A DNA stretch of 64,000 bases. It comes from Pegea sp. RAD2-039. Lineage: Eukaryota; Chordata; Thaliacea; Salpida; Salpidae. The stretch covers positions 310,001 through 374,000 of the forward strand of contig JAQGEQ010000316.1 of NCBI GenBank assembly GCA_034620365.1, in the 5' to 3' direction. The position numbers were made by a program, and so were the translations under genes. Positions 26,151 through 39,051 of this stretch are shown here, piece after piece (the stretch's first letter is position 1; every line of letters begins with the position of its first letter). The notes under the pieces were generated by a model. The model was not told where the DNA came from. It made no database searches and saw nothing but the letters and a program-made list of their open reading frames with translations.

Positions 26151-27282
26151 ATTGTTTCAATTGTAAATATTTGGTATTTGTAAATAACATAAAAGTGAAT
26201 TTGTAAATATTAAATTGTACCTATAAAGTGTCTTTCAATATCTCGTTCTTCCAGTTTAGTGTTTTTAGCTCTACAAGTGGGTCTTCTAAATTTCAATAGT
26301 GAGGAAAACATGATAAAGGATAAATTAGTAACTCATCTCAAACTGGATTTTATTAAAATATAAACCTCTCTCTAAAAGAAGAAGAACTAAATATAATAAA
26401 CCTATTTTACATCAAATACTTGAATACAATTTTTGTTAAATTCTGAACTTCTTAAGAATAAAGATAAATAATCAAAATTAATATCTAAAATATACAAGTC
26501 GGCATAAACATTCATTAATAACAAGCAAGCGTCTACTAACCTCTATAATCATTTCAAATAAGTATAAATTTTCTGCACCTATTTTTAAAAATTCAAACAC
26601 CCTTTGATGTAGTGAAAAACATAAGATAATGCGTAACTAGTATTGATAAAAAACAATTTACCTATTGTGATAGTAAGAGTTTCAAAGGTAGTTTTATTTA
26701 TCAAAGTATATTTAACAAAGCTTACAACACAAAGTATATAAAAACTTTGTGAAATGATTAGTGATAGTTTTAAAGTGTTTATTTTTATTCATAGATTATG
26801 ATATCATTTGTTTTCTTTTAGTGTTTTTGCTCACTGTGTAAGAGAATTTATCAGAGTTAAAGTTAAAATCACAAGTGGTTAATGAGCCTTTGCAGCCTGT
26901 TTAATAAATGCTGTGAATAAAGCTTCTTTCAGCCCAAAAAAGTTGTACATCTTCTAGTAAGGATTGTTTATTTATTAGTTGTCTATTTAGCAACTTATTT
27001 GTTGTTTGAGTAAGTAAGTGAGTCAAGTTCCATCATTATTTGTTAAGTTTTCATTTGAGTGAATAATTTTTAAAACATTTAGATGAATTAGAAGCAACCA
27101 ACTCAGAAAATTCTAAACTGTTAGAGTTTGTTCAAACTAATTTCATATGACAACAGCTCAAAGTTCAAATTTATTTTGAAAATTTACATAAATCAACAAG
27201 CGCTCAGTGATTAATAATAAAACCAAAACAGAATATCTACCTCGTTTCAAATCACCAAAAATCCAGATTTCGAATTCTAATT
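26151..27282. other. Intergenic between convergent DUOX and PhyH-like genes
   Basis: AT-rich DNA with no coding segment I can support. It should hold both 3' UTRs. Confidence 0.5.
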
Positions 27283-28419
27283 TCACGCTTTATGGTAATT
27301 AGTAGACCCAAAGTTATTCACAAATCTTTCAGTGTGTCTGTTATGATGTACAACATCCCATCTTTCCATCCATGGACCACAGATCTCGGGTACCAAATCA
27401 TCATCGTCCTCGTCCACTGATTTCATTTGTAATTTTGTCCGGTCCTGACCAATCATCTCTGACCAATCAATAACAAGGTTGGATTCTTTGCTGCTCCGCA
27501 TCAATACGTTGTTCTTGAGTCCATAGAAACCGTTGTCATGGTCAGGATGCTGCCAACGTAAATCGAGACTCCATCGAATGATGTCAGAGAAGTTTTCGAG
27601 ACTCCGATGAGGAATTGCATTGTTCATCAACAATACTCCTCCATATTCTACTTCACACGTCACCACATCTTTATCTAAATCAACATCTAACTCATTCTTC
27701 ATATCCATCTCATCCAGCTCTACGTACCATGTCCCTCCTGCACAGCAAGTGTGCTTCACTGTTTTACCTTTACGATGTCCCCCTGAAGCCACTTGAATGC
27801 ACCCGTTCTTTCGATTTGCATCAATCAATGGAATCCAAGCGGTGACTTGTAAAGTGTCTAGGCTAAGTGGGGACAAATAGGCGTTGTCTTGGTGCCAAGG
27901 TACGGTTGTTTGCTCATTGCGGGGCGTCTTAGTCCGCAAATTCCAAACTGGATGTCCAGCTATATCTGGTCCAATCAATTGTTCAACTACATTAAGTAAC
28001 TTTTCACAACTCCATACCTCCCGAATCGACTCTGGAAGGATTCCTTGCTTGTGAAGAATTACAGCAGCGCCCTTAAACTGGGCCTCGATCAACGTTAGCC
28101 GGTCGGAAAAACCTCGATTCTCGTGTTTATCTTGAATCAATCCAGCCTTGAAGAGTTTCTCTGCCAAGTCATCAACTAGTTGATTGATAGAATCTTTGAC
28201 TTTGTCAAGTTGTTCGAGTTCAAAGAGCTTGTCAACGACCACAAAACCTTTATTGAAGTACTGTTGTAGTTGCTGCTTGTTCAACTGACCAGCTTTAGCA
28301 GATTTTGGTTGTGGTGGAATTGTCGTGTAAACTTCCGGTCTTTTTTCATCTGATTTCACTTTTTTAATTGTTGAGATAGGTTGCTGGTGTTTTGAAAATG
28401 ATTTCTCGGATCGTTTCAT
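27283..28419 (-). CDS. Phytanoyl-CoA dioxygenase (PhyH) family protein, intronless
   Basis: Single-exon, 378-residue Fe(II)/2-oxoglutarate oxygenase of the PhyH family. Residues 1-45 are a charged, low-complexity leader. The double-stranded beta-helix core follows. The iron triad is readable as H176 and D178 in VPWHQDNAYL and H271 in NNAIPHRSLENFSD; R282 (IIRWSLDLRWQ) is placed to bind 2-oxoglutarate. The segment TAWIPLIDANRKNGCIQVASGGHR is typical of the family (alternating shape; conserved GG-H). Substrate is not predictable: family members hydroxylate phytanoyl-CoA or small metabolites. There is no peroxisomal PTS1 (ends YHKA). It has no introns while every other protein gene in the window has them, which suggests a retrocopy or acquisition by transfer, though simple intron loss would also do. 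Confidence 0.85.
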   Translation of the reverse strand: MKRSEKSFSKHQQPISTIKKVKSDEKRPEVYTTIPPQPKSAKAGQLNKQQLQQYFNKGFVVVDKLFELEQLDKVKDSINQLVDDLAEKLFKAGLIQDKHENRGFSDRLTLIEAQFKGAAVILHKQGILPESIREVWSCEKLLNVVEQLIGPDIAGHPVWNLRTKTPRNEQTTVPWHQDNAYLSPLSLDTLQVTAWIPLIDANRKNGCIQVASGGHRKGKTVKHTCCAGGTWYVELDEMDMKNELDVDLDKDVVTCEVEYGGVLLMNNAIPHRSLENFSDIIRWSLDLRWQHPDHDNGFYGLKNNVLMRSSKESNLVIDWSEMIGQDRTKLQMKSVDEDDDDLVPEICGPWMERWDVVHHNRHTERFVNNFGSTNYHKA

Positions 28420-29769
28420 TTTAACTACAGAAAAAGATCACACTTAGAGATTTAATTCTGAAAATGACTATTCTTAAAGATTCAAAAATAAAAAGAAAGA
28501 ATTATTGGTATGTACCAAGCAGCAAGTACAAATAGTTAAATTACAAACATTTAAGAATTGATGTGAATTTTTAAATAAGTTTTTTTAAATAGTTTGCAAT
28601 TAGATCGTTTCTCTAAAATCTAAGCTTGTTCATTGAGATCAAAAGCAGCAACAAGGACGATTTTCATTTCCAAATAACATTTTGAAAACTAATTCTGTTC
28701 TTTTCTGAAAACGTAAATAAACATAACGTGGCTGAGGACTAAGAGAGAATTTAGAATATTAGCGAGTTTTTTATAATAAAACTAAGTAAGTCATAAAAAT
28801 ATTTTTTTGACGAAATCAACTATACAAATTGTGCAAATAACAAAAGATGAAAATATAAATTATCATCATAATTTAATATTTTAAATGTTTTATTTAATCT
28901 CTAATAGTCCTTGTATTACAAGTTCTAGCTTTCATGCTTGCAAAAAATTAAGTTAATTGCTGTCGTCATTCAAAGACTGAAAAAAGTTTTGTTTATATTA
29001 CTTTTATCACCCATCAAATCATCACTAAAATTTTGAGTAGCTTTAAAAAAAGATATAATTTTGCTGGTAGTATTTCCCAGCTGTGTAATTAATCGATTAC
29101 AGAATCATTACTTAATGTTTACTTTTTAAACGTCTCGTTTCAATTATAAGCCACATATTAGAACAATCATATTTTTCCTTTTTCACAAAAATCGATAAAA
29201 AATAGTCTTTATTCCGATGTACTCTCTTTGAACTATATAAATAAACTAAATTCTATTTAATTGAAACAAATAAAGTTCATCAGAATTACTAAAGCTGTTG
29301 TTATTCTCAGAATTGTATCGATAAGTAGTAAAACATCAGATAAAACATTTAGGAAAAGGGTTAATTAGTAACATACATGCAGAAATTTTACAGATGATGT
29401 TGTTTTCATTTGATTATGTTTTTTCATAAGCTTATATTTTGATGATAACTTTTGTTAATCTTTTCTATTTAAGTAAGGTCTACGAAAATTGCTTGAAATG
29501 ACTTTTAAAAGGCAACTAAATTGTTTACATGAACTAGAGTATCAACATTTATTAACTTTTTATACATCTTTCCGAAAACAATGATTTTGAGATTTTATTA
29601 AATTAAATGTTATAAAAAATTATCAAGTGAATTATAATTGAAATTAATATAATGACATTGATAGAAAAAAATAACGAACTTTAAGCTCTTTGAGAACAGT
29701 TTGAAAAAAAAGTAGTAAAACAGCTTGTAACCTTGCAATCTTTTCAACTGTACTTATAAAAAAATCAAA
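28420..29769. other. Intergenic, divergent promoter region of PhyH-like and MFS genes
   Basis: 1,350 bp of AT-rich DNA between two divergent start codons. No coding or repeat signal recognised, and no distinct promoter elements beyond generic A/T runs. Confidence 0.5.
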
Positions 29770-31291
29770 ATGGAACAAAACCTGAGTAAATCATACACTT
29801 TTATGGTAATTGCAAGTGCTTTTTTGTGTCTCTTTTTCCCTGTTGGAACTATCAAATCAACAGCAGTATTCTTTCTTGAATTTGAAGAAGTCTTGGGAGC
29901 CACTGCAGTTGAAGCTTCATTGGCGGGTTCAATTCGTACAGGAGTGTTTTTCTTCAGTGGTTGGTTTTCTTAAACAAATATTGACAAATTAAATACTGAA
30001 AAAATTTCTGCTAGGTCCTCTTGCATCAATAGTTTGCAGACATGTCGGCTATCGAAGCACAATTATTATTGGCTCAATGATCATTTCATCAGGAGCAATT
30101 ATCTCGTTCTTTATTGAAAATATTCATATTATTTATCTCACATATTCTACTATGATGGGTATGGTTAATTATTTACTTCTTTTGTAAGTTTTTTAAATAA
30201 ATACGAAAACTTTAAATGAAAAAATAAACAAAATTGTGCAGTAAGCTAATGAAAGCGATAAATACTTTTGGATAAGTTTTTATGAATTGATAAATGTTTT
30301 TTAAATCACAAAGTTTAAAAGAAAATTTCCAGGTTTTGGGACGTGTCTAATCAACACAGCAACATGGGGATTTGTTGGACAGGTGTTTAGTAAAAAGCGA
30401 CCTTTAACCAACAACATCATTAGCTGCGGAAGTAGCACAGCGGCTATCATTTTTCCAATTCTCTTCCAATACTGGATAGATATTTACGGAATATCTTCAA
30501 CATTTGGGTTAGTTGGAGCTCTTTGCTTAAATTCTCTACCTCTTGGATTGCTGCTAACATTTCCAAGTGATGAAATCTCTCTAGAAATACGTCGTAACAT
30601 CAAACACTCGATTACAACCACCAACTTCTCACTAATCAAAGACAAAGTCTTTGTAATCTACATCATATCGAGCGGTTGTTATACGGCAAGTATGGTCATC
30701 TATGGTATTTACATTGTTCGTTTTGCCCAATCGATAAACATCGATTCAAGTTCAGCAGCAATTTTAGTCTCGATTTCTGCTTTTGTAGACTTTCTTATTC
30801 GACCTTTGGCGGGAATCTTATTGAGTAAGATCGAAACTAAAAGTATCAGATGTTATTTTTTAGCAACATCAATGCTTCTGTTCGCCGCTGTCTGTGTCAC
30901 TACAGCAACCTTATCCTTTAATTTTGCTTCGATTCTCGTCAATATAGTTCTTTCTGCTACGTCTATGGGTTTGGCAGGCGCCTTGCCAATCACTCTTCTC
31001 AGCGAGTTGTTTGGTGCCCAGAAGCTCGTGACATCATTAGGATTACGTGTCTTTGTTGCTGGAGCTTTCACTCTTTCTACTCCACCAATTATTGGTATAT
31101 ATGTTCAGAAGTGGTTAAATAATGGCACTGCGCAAGCTTTTCGATTACCTTTTTTTGTATCTGCTGCCTTTTCCTTACTTGCTGCTCTTCTTATGTTTCT
31201 TGTGATCAAGATTCACAAAGAAAATGATGACGTCATGCCTTCTGTGACGATTAGTAAGCCTCCTAAGACGCGATGTGAGTCAAGTCAATGA
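29770..31291 (+). CDS. MFS transporter, monocarboxylate (SLC16)-like
   Basis: Three exons in matching phase: 29770-29959, 30015-30158 and 30333-31291 (introns 55 and 174 nt). About 12 hydrophobic helices are visible, with a hydrophilic central loop near residues about 185-210. Exon 1 carries the SLC16-like opening helix with TIKSTAVFFLEFEEVLGATA followed by SLAGSIRTGVFFFSGP. Exon 2 carries CRHVGYRSTIIIGS, equivalent to the MFS loop 2-3 motif. Exon 3 has FSKKRPLTNNIISCGSSTA (Arg/Gly-type region of MCTs) and RPLAGILLSKIETKS in the second half. Role by family: proton-coupled or facilitated transport of a monocarboxylate or similar small molecule at the plasma membrane. The substrate cannot be told from sequence. 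Short cytosolic C-terminus. Confidence 0.83.
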
Positions 31292-31838
31292 ATGTCATGT
31301 TCTGATTTTGTCTCACAGAAGTCAAAAGATAAATTGATTGAAATCAGGATCAAAGCATTTACTCAAATATTGTGAAGAGATTACGAAAAATTTTGATATT
31401 AAAAAAATAAAACTTTAATCTTACTATTGTAAATTTCTATTTATCCTTCTTTATTCTTGTTATCAGGTGAATTTTAAACAAACTTTTATAAACATCTGCT
31501 CCAAAAACATTTATTTACAAAAAATAGTTTAAAATACTTTTCATCCAGTTAACTTAATAATAGATTAGCAATAAGATTTAACTAAGAAAAGAAAGCATGA
31601 AAACATTTTATAAATGTTCTTAAATTGTTTAAAGTTAGTTCTAATCTGAAATAAAAGTTAAAAGCTTCTAATAATTATTTTCCTTTCTATTATGCTTTCA
31701 GTATTCTTATCTTCTAACTTCTTCCATGATTTAACCTTTAGCTGCTAAGCTGTAAATAGTCTCCAAATGTAGGAGTCGATCTTTTTATAGTGAGTCATCT
31801 TTTTACTTTTCATGTAGAACATCGGGTGACTTGATTAA
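31292..31838. other. Intergenic 3' of the MFS gene
   Basis: AT-rich. Contains AATAAA at about 31407, a plausible poly(A) signal. No gene seen. Confidence 0.5.
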
Positions 31839-32535
31839 GAAAAAGATGCAGCACATGGCATTTCAGTACTCCACAATTACATAGAATGTTAATAATATAA
31901 AAAAGGGGAAAATTCATAGTTTAGAAATGGAAATGTTGGTAATATTATAACGGTTCAACTTCTGCTTGAACAACACGAGTGATTCTGACATGTCTGATGG
32001 CATCTGGTTCCAAGTACTAATTGTGCGGTATGAGAAAAAATTGCTCTGATTAAAGTACCAGGTGATATGGGCTTATCAAGATTTAATGTGTGTCGTCTGA
32101 GTTGATATAAGCTGAGGGAAGGACTAATGGAAAAGAAATCATCAAATTCATGGTAAATTAAATTGTGGATAATTCAAAAATAAGAATTAAGTCGTATTTA
32201 AGTCGTCAAATTTTCAGAGTATCTAAATTGAAAAAGCTGAGACGATATTTATAACTATCGTATTTAGTATTAAATTTCCTATATACCAATCTCGTAAATG
32301 CTGTCTTAACAGATTTTATTTTTTTGATATCACCAACTTTGATATGGCATCCATGCACTAACATTGTATTCAAAAATTGTACGTTTGTGAATTTGAAGAA
32401 ATTGATAAAGAAGTATGGATCCTTTAAATTAAAGGTATTTATAATAAGGTAGTCAAGATTGATTGATTTTGCAAAGATTTTGGAAACATAAATGTGCCAT
32501 TTAAAGTCAGATGATTGTGGGGTGGATTCTGAGCT
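31839..32535 (-). mobile_element. LINE ORF2 3' fragment, copy 2
   Basis: Minus-strand copy of the same LINE as at 39052-40110. Read on the minus strand it encodes the end of a reverse-transcriptase ORF2: a W-HIYVSKI-A-KSINL-like helix, then VGDIKKIKSVK.AFTRLV and the downstream block before the terminal WNQMPSD-type motif. It reaches further into ORF2 than the other copies but lacks the terminal 3' block seen at 8938. Several stops and frame changes show it is dead. Confidence 0.75.
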
Positions 32536-33822
32536 GCCAGTCTGTAGATTAATTTTCTACAGTTTATTTTCTACATTTAAAATACTGATAAACAAAGTAG
32601 ATAATGTTGTAGGTAATTTTTCAGTTTATTAACCAATCATTTTTACTAAGAAATCGCTTTTACTTTCTCAACTTCTCTGTGAAGTAGAATGAATAAAAAT
32701 GTAAATAATTATCACAATAATCACAAAGTTTTTAACTATTAATGTATAATTTATCTTACAGCATTTGCTATAACTATTTCTAAATAAAAATGTTCAACAA
32801 ATATTTTACTCTGAGTTGTAATAAATTAAACACATTTTCAATTGTTAGGTATTTTTACACTTATTTTTAATTAACTGGTACAAAAAATTTACGAATTTCT
32901 CTGTATACATCAAATAAAAATATTCAAAAAATATTTATAAGAGACACATTCTTTCTTAACTTTGAAAAATGTTGTTTTATCGATTTATACTATTCAATTC
33001 TAACCGAAGAATTAACATTTATTAAATATAAGGTTTAGCTTTCCTTACATAAACTTGGTACTTAAGCAGTTGATTTCTTTCCAATTAATCTATATTCAGA
33101 GTAAAAAGTATAATATTTTATTTTAACATTTTTTAACTTATACCAGCACTTATATTTTTTTACTTTTTATTTCTAATGAAAGATTACTGTTTCCACGTAT
33201 GCCTAGGGCGAATAGGATCGTATCAGAGCGTTATTGCTTTGTTAGTAAAAAGTTATAAACATGTTTATTATGTAGAATATAAATAGAAAATATCAGATGT
33301 ACTAAAAACCTAAATGATTCATGTAAATAATTTAACTGTACACTTAATGCGCTGCAAAAATTGTAAAATTTATATTTCTGATTGTTTAATGCATGCTTTT
33401 AGAATTTGGCAATAATGTAAATCATAAAATGTTTAGTTTTTTGATAATGTGCAAAACCACTAAATTAATTTGTAAGAATAATTTTATAATATGCTTAGTA
33501 ATCAGTGGTGTAATAAAAATATTTATATGACTCATTCTTTTCAAATGATTTATGAATAGATTGTTCTTGTTTACTTAATTGTTAAATAACATTTATGATC
33601 ATTTAACATCCTTTGATTATAATTGCTTTTTAAAATAATAACTTGCTTAATAAGAGTTTTGTAATTTTGCCTTTAAGAGAGCATGTAATATTTTCGAATA
33701 GTATAAAAAAAGCTTTTTTGTAAGCTTTACTATGAACTATTTTATTTCTATAGTAAAATAATTTACTTATTTAAAGAAACAAACTTTTTAACTAAGTTAG
33801 TTTTGTATGAATTTTGTAGCTA
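32536..33822. other. Intergenic upstream of TBC1D22
   Basis: AT-rich DNA without recognisable genes or repeats. Confidence 0.5.
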
Positions 33823-36800
33823 ATGATAGAAGGTCATGAATTAATAGATATGAGTGATAAAAATAGCCAATCGTTTGAAAACAGAACCCCTTTTTGGAAG
33901 AGAAAGTCTTCATCATTACCTGGGAGGTAACATTTTAAAATGTTTTTGAAAATTTGTCAAATAAGTTGCAATAAGATAGCTTTACTTTTTAAAATCAAGA
34001 TTATTCTCATTGATCATGATTTTAGAATACTTAAAACTGTATTTGATTCTTACAAATGCATGATAATTTTTATTAAACTAATTTGTTTTTATAGAAATAG
34101 TATCATTATTATTTGAACTAGCAATTATTAAAAATATATTAAGTTTTTAAAATCTTTAGTAACATTATTATTTAAAGGTATTTGTTTTTAGTTGTCTTGT
34201 GTTTTGTATCAACTGATTATATATCTTTGAATGCCTAGCTTTGAATAATTAAGATATTAAAAATGTGTGTTGTTAATTTATCTAGATATAACTATTTAAT
34301 CTTTATTTTGAGTCAATTTCTATATTTATATCTATTTGATCATATAATATATATATATACATAAAAATATTTAATTCTAGGTTATGAATAGTTTTATAAG
34401 TTCTGCAAGAATTAATTTGTTTTTGGTTAAAAAATCTTAATACTGCTCATTTGTTCTATTTTATTATATACTATTATAAATACTTTATTGGTTTCAAGAT
34501 AGATTTTCAAAAGATGATTTATGTGGTTGTTGTTTTAAGGTGTTTTTTAATTTATGTAAATCTGCTGAAATAACAAAGTATATAATATAATTACTAGACT
34601 AATTAAACAGCCATAAGTAGGGCCAGAGGTAATCAACCATAAAAATATATTTTTTTTACTTTGAAAATTGATTTCAGTTCTGTTAAACAAATCAAAAATT
34701 CTGGCCCACGGCATAAACTCACATTTAAAGAGTTTGAAGATCATACAGATGATGCTTGGGATGCTACTGATGATGATTTGTTAAAAACTCTCCAAACAGT
34801 AGAACTAAATAAAGTTGAACAAGTAAATGAGATGAGAATTTTTCTTTAAATTTAAATCTCTTAGAAGCTTATTATACTTGAACCTTCAAGTTGTAGTTCT
34901 TATAATAATAAATCAATACATTCACTTGAACAATTTTTTTCAAATAGATTAAGAGATCTGATTTTTATTCTCAAACAACATATTTGCTTTCTTTAACAAC
35001 AACAACAAAAATGTTTTTATTGTTGATACTTGTTACACATTAATGATTTTTCTTTAATATTTGTAGATCAGAGCCACAGCTCAAGCTGTGATTGATGAAC
35101 ATTCAAAGCTGGAATCTCTTAAATCAAATGACTCTATAGATTTTGGTATAGAATCAATTTTTTATTGATAATGCTAGTTTAAAATAAATTGTATTTTTCA
35201 TCAATCTTATAGTCTAAGAAATTGAATGAGAAATAAAGTAACTTTTTTAAATCACAAATTTCGCAGATAACAATGAAAACATAAATGAAGAAGATGTGAA
35301 AGCTGATTTAGATGAACGTTTTATGAATGAAACTGTGCATGCAACTCTTGCCTTACCCAGTTAGTGTAGTATTCACAATTGTTTTGTCATCATTCTTTAG
35401 ATTGAACTAGTTTCTAACTTTGTTATTATTTAATCAAGTTAGTATAATTATTTTATGATATTTACTTCAGGTAAACACAATGCTGGTTCTGCTCCGAAAT
35501 CTCAATCTATTCGTCTTCCATTATCATCACCTGATAACGAAGGTGAAACTAGTAGATTAAAGAAGTTCAACAAACTCATCAATTCTGAAAACACTGATTT
35601 AGGTGAGAACATTAATCACGTGATGATTATTTGCATCAATCACTTGTTACAGATGAGTTAAAGCGTCTTAGCTGGCACGGGATACCTTCTGAAGTCCGCC
35701 CGTTGACATGGCAACTACTTTCGGTGAGTTGTAACTCTTTACTTTACGTTTATAACTCTTTTTTTCTTTGAAGTCTTATTTACCGGCTAACAAGGAACGA
35801 AGAGAGGGAACTTTGAAACGAAAACGAGCAGACTACTACAAGTTTGTCAAGCAGTACTTCGAATCACGTCATACCACTCATCATCAGACCTACCAACAAG
35901 TATTCTTTCGTTGTCATATCAACGCTCTAATTGATGCTTTTTAAGATTCATATCGATATTCCGAGAACAAATCCTTTGATTCCTCTCTTCCAACAAGAAA
36001 GTGTTCAAAATGTGAGTTATTTAAGCAAGCAGAAATCTGAGTTCTAACATCTGATTGGTTGATAGATTTTCGAGCGTTTGTTGTTTGTGTGGGCAGTGAG
36101 GCATCCGGCGAGTGGTTACGTACAGGGTATCAACGACCTTGTCACACCTTTCTTCATCGTCTTTCTATCAGCTCATCTCAATAGAGGTCTTTCAACTTCT
36201 TCTTCTTCTCTCATTTTTCCTCACAAATGATTAAAAGATGATTGCATGAGGATCGAATGCTTCGAAGTGGCCACTCTCGGCGAAGATGTGCAGCGCGAAA
36301 TCGAAGCTGACGCGTTTTGGTGCGTGACTCATTTGCTCGATGGAATTCAAGACAATTACACTTTCGCCCAACCCGGAGTCCAGCGCAAAGTGAACATGTT
36401 GAGAGAGTTGACGAAGCGAGTGGATGGTGAGTAATCTGATCCGAGTGACCTGATCCGAGTCTCCTCTATGATTTCTTCTTAGTTGAACTCCACAATCATC
36501 TTGAAGGTGAAAATCTCGAATATATTCAATTTGCGTTTCGATGGATGAACAATTTGCTGATGAGGGAAATCCCCCTCAGGTGATTCTTCTGGTTTTATTC
36601 CCCGATTTTATTTCTTCCATTTTAGCTGTACTATCCGTCTTTGGGACACATATCTGGCAGAAACTGATGGATTTTCTCATTTTCATATCTACGTGTGTGC
36701 CGCTTTCCTTAAACACTGGCGAAACCAACTGTTGGGTCAAGACTTTCAGGTTGGGGACCAGCTGGTCACTTCCTGGACACTTATTATCAACTGATTGTTT

Positions 36801-36941
36801 GTGTAGGGATTAATGTTAATGATCCAAAATGTCCCAACAAGACATTGGGCAAGTGAAGAGATGAAGATGTTGTTGGCGGAATCTTATCGTTTGAAATATA
36901 CGTTTGCTGATTCTCGAAGCCATTTAACTGATACAAGATGA
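33823..36941 (+). CDS. TBC1D22: TBC1D22-type Rab GTPase-activating protein
   Basis: Rab GAP. The first exon (33823-33926) ends TPFWKRKSSSLPGR, matching the conserved FWKR..LPG N-terminus of TBC1D22A/B. A 751-nt intron follows, then an exon with DAWDATDDDLLKTLQ, also family-typical. The TBC domain (about 35655-36940) aligns along its length: LKRLSWHGIPSEVRPLTWQL, then the arginine finger in IHIDIPRTNPLIPLFQQ, the glutamine finger in SGYVQGINDLVTPFFIVF, LLDGIQDNYTFAQPG, FAFRWMNNLLMREIPL, IRLWDTYLAETDGFSHFHIY, and the end MLLAESYRLKYTFADSRSHL. Both catalytic fingers are present, so activity is expected. Known family members work at the Golgi with ACBD3 and 14-3-3 proteins. TGA at 36939-36941. 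Confidence 0.95.
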
Positions 36942-39051
36942 TCAGAGGTAGATATGATTCTTGTGGAGATTCCAAATGCAAATATCGGTGTTTCTCATCG
37001 AGTACAATAACAATCCAGCACTTCCTGACTGCTTGTATCTATTAAAATTCCTTCACATTTTCAAACTGTGTGAAATTGCCCTCAAATAAACCGGGCTTTA
37101 GAATTATTTATGCAAATAAGAACAAGTTTTACTGAAGCTTGTGGCTCGTTATTCAATCGGTAGCTTTCATTAATTTTGTTTTAAACTTTCTAATCTCGCG
37201 ATTTGCTGATATTTAACTCTAACCTTCGTTCTTTTGCTACTTAGGTTGTTTTTCATCATTATATTGCTGTTACAATTAGTTTGAGTTTCTATACTCTTGG
37301 CCATCTCTAATTGCTAACAACTTCAATTTCTTTAATTAACTTATCTTAGTTTCTAGTAACATATTTTTTATTTATCTCTTATTCTTACATTATAATCCTT
37401 TTGTAATAATACTTTTGTTTATTTTGATCGACTTTTTTGTTTACAAATATATTTATTTATCTATGAGTGATTTCAAGTTCTTGGAATATATTTAACTTCC
37501 GTTAACACTCTATTAGTTGTTGAAGTTTTCAGCTTTTAATTTCTTGTTTCATTCATTTTTATAAAAACCTTTATTTGTAGAGTTGTTCAGCTAGTTACTA
37601 TCAAAAATAGTTTTGTTTTTTGAACTAATCTTAAAAATATTTTTATACTTTGTATTCTTTTCACGATTAAGAAACATTTTTAATAATTTTATGAGGTGTT
37701 AAAAAATTTAAGAAGATTTGATTATATGTTTAAAATTATCAACTTTAATAGATTGATTTATATAATCAGAAAATTTGGGTTTATGAACTCAAAAGACGAT
37801 AAACAAACTGAAGCGTAGTTGACTGTCTTATATCATTTCCTCGACCATTTTCAACAGACAATCAACTATTAATTGTTTAAATCGATTTTTCTTCCAATTT
37901 TAAATCTTAAAAATAAAGAACGAAATGCCCAACCAGTTTGGTTTCGAAATAGTTCCTGAATTTGTTTAATAGTAGGTTCTTAGGAATAGTTTAGGTGAAA
38001 TCATTTCAGTCTTCCTTAATTGAGTGGTTTTTAAGCAAAAAATTTATTTTTTAGTGATTAATAGAAACTAACACTCAGTCTGATGGTTACTTTTCTATGA
38101 GTTACTTTTATAGGTGGACATTTATATTTATTAGTTGAATTGCTTGCTAAAATGTCTTACAGTTTCGCTTAATATAACAAACTAAGATTTCAATTGATTA
38201 AAAAATTTACACAAAATAAAAGTGAGTTGTTGATTAAATTGACAACATTACAATTTGAACAGTGGATTTTGAGTGCTTTCTAGAGAACTTACATGATTCA
38301 ACTAAATTTCTTTTTAAAAAGTTTAAATGAAACAACTCACGATATCAATTCATCATACACCTAGAAATTATTCAGTTTACTAGTTAACATTTTAAAGAAG
38401 ACTGTTACAAAAACGTTTTATGTTCAGTTTATTTTAAAGGCACAATTTATTTACTCAAATGATCTGTTTGAGGAGCTTATAATAATTATTAAGTTAGATG
38501 ATTTCCGCGCAATATATTCAAAACCGATTAAAACAGTACTTGGTACAAGTATGAAGTTTTGTTTTCATTATTTAACAATGCAATAGTTTCAAAATAATTA
38601 TCAGTAAATAAAGAGAAAATGTAGAAATATTAACAAACCATGAATGCTGTTTAATAATTAAACTTGATTTTATGAAGAATGAAAGTAAACTCCTAAAATT
38701 ATTTGGAAACTACTTATTTATTAACAGGATATAATAAAGATTATAGTAACTTCATTTAGTTTGAAAGAACTAAATACTTTTTACTTAGCAGTGCCAGTAA
38801 GAATTAAAAATGTATCTTTCCAAAATAGCATACATGTGATTTAATGTTACCAATATGTTATCAACATTCAATTAGTAAGACTTTCAGATATTAGGTTATA
38901 TTCTATTAAATAGCGTTTATAAGTTGTGATAAAATCATTTTTAGTAAGTGATTTGTATATTACTCGTGATAAATTGTTCTATCTAGATAAGAGATTGATT
39001 CAAACTTGTTTGATTCGGTTATGTTAAAAATCTTTCATGAAAGTAAAAACT
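36942..39051. other. Gene desert 3' of TBC1D22
   Basis: About 2.1 kb of AT-rich DNA with no coding segment, RNA or repeat family recognised. Confidence 0.5.
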
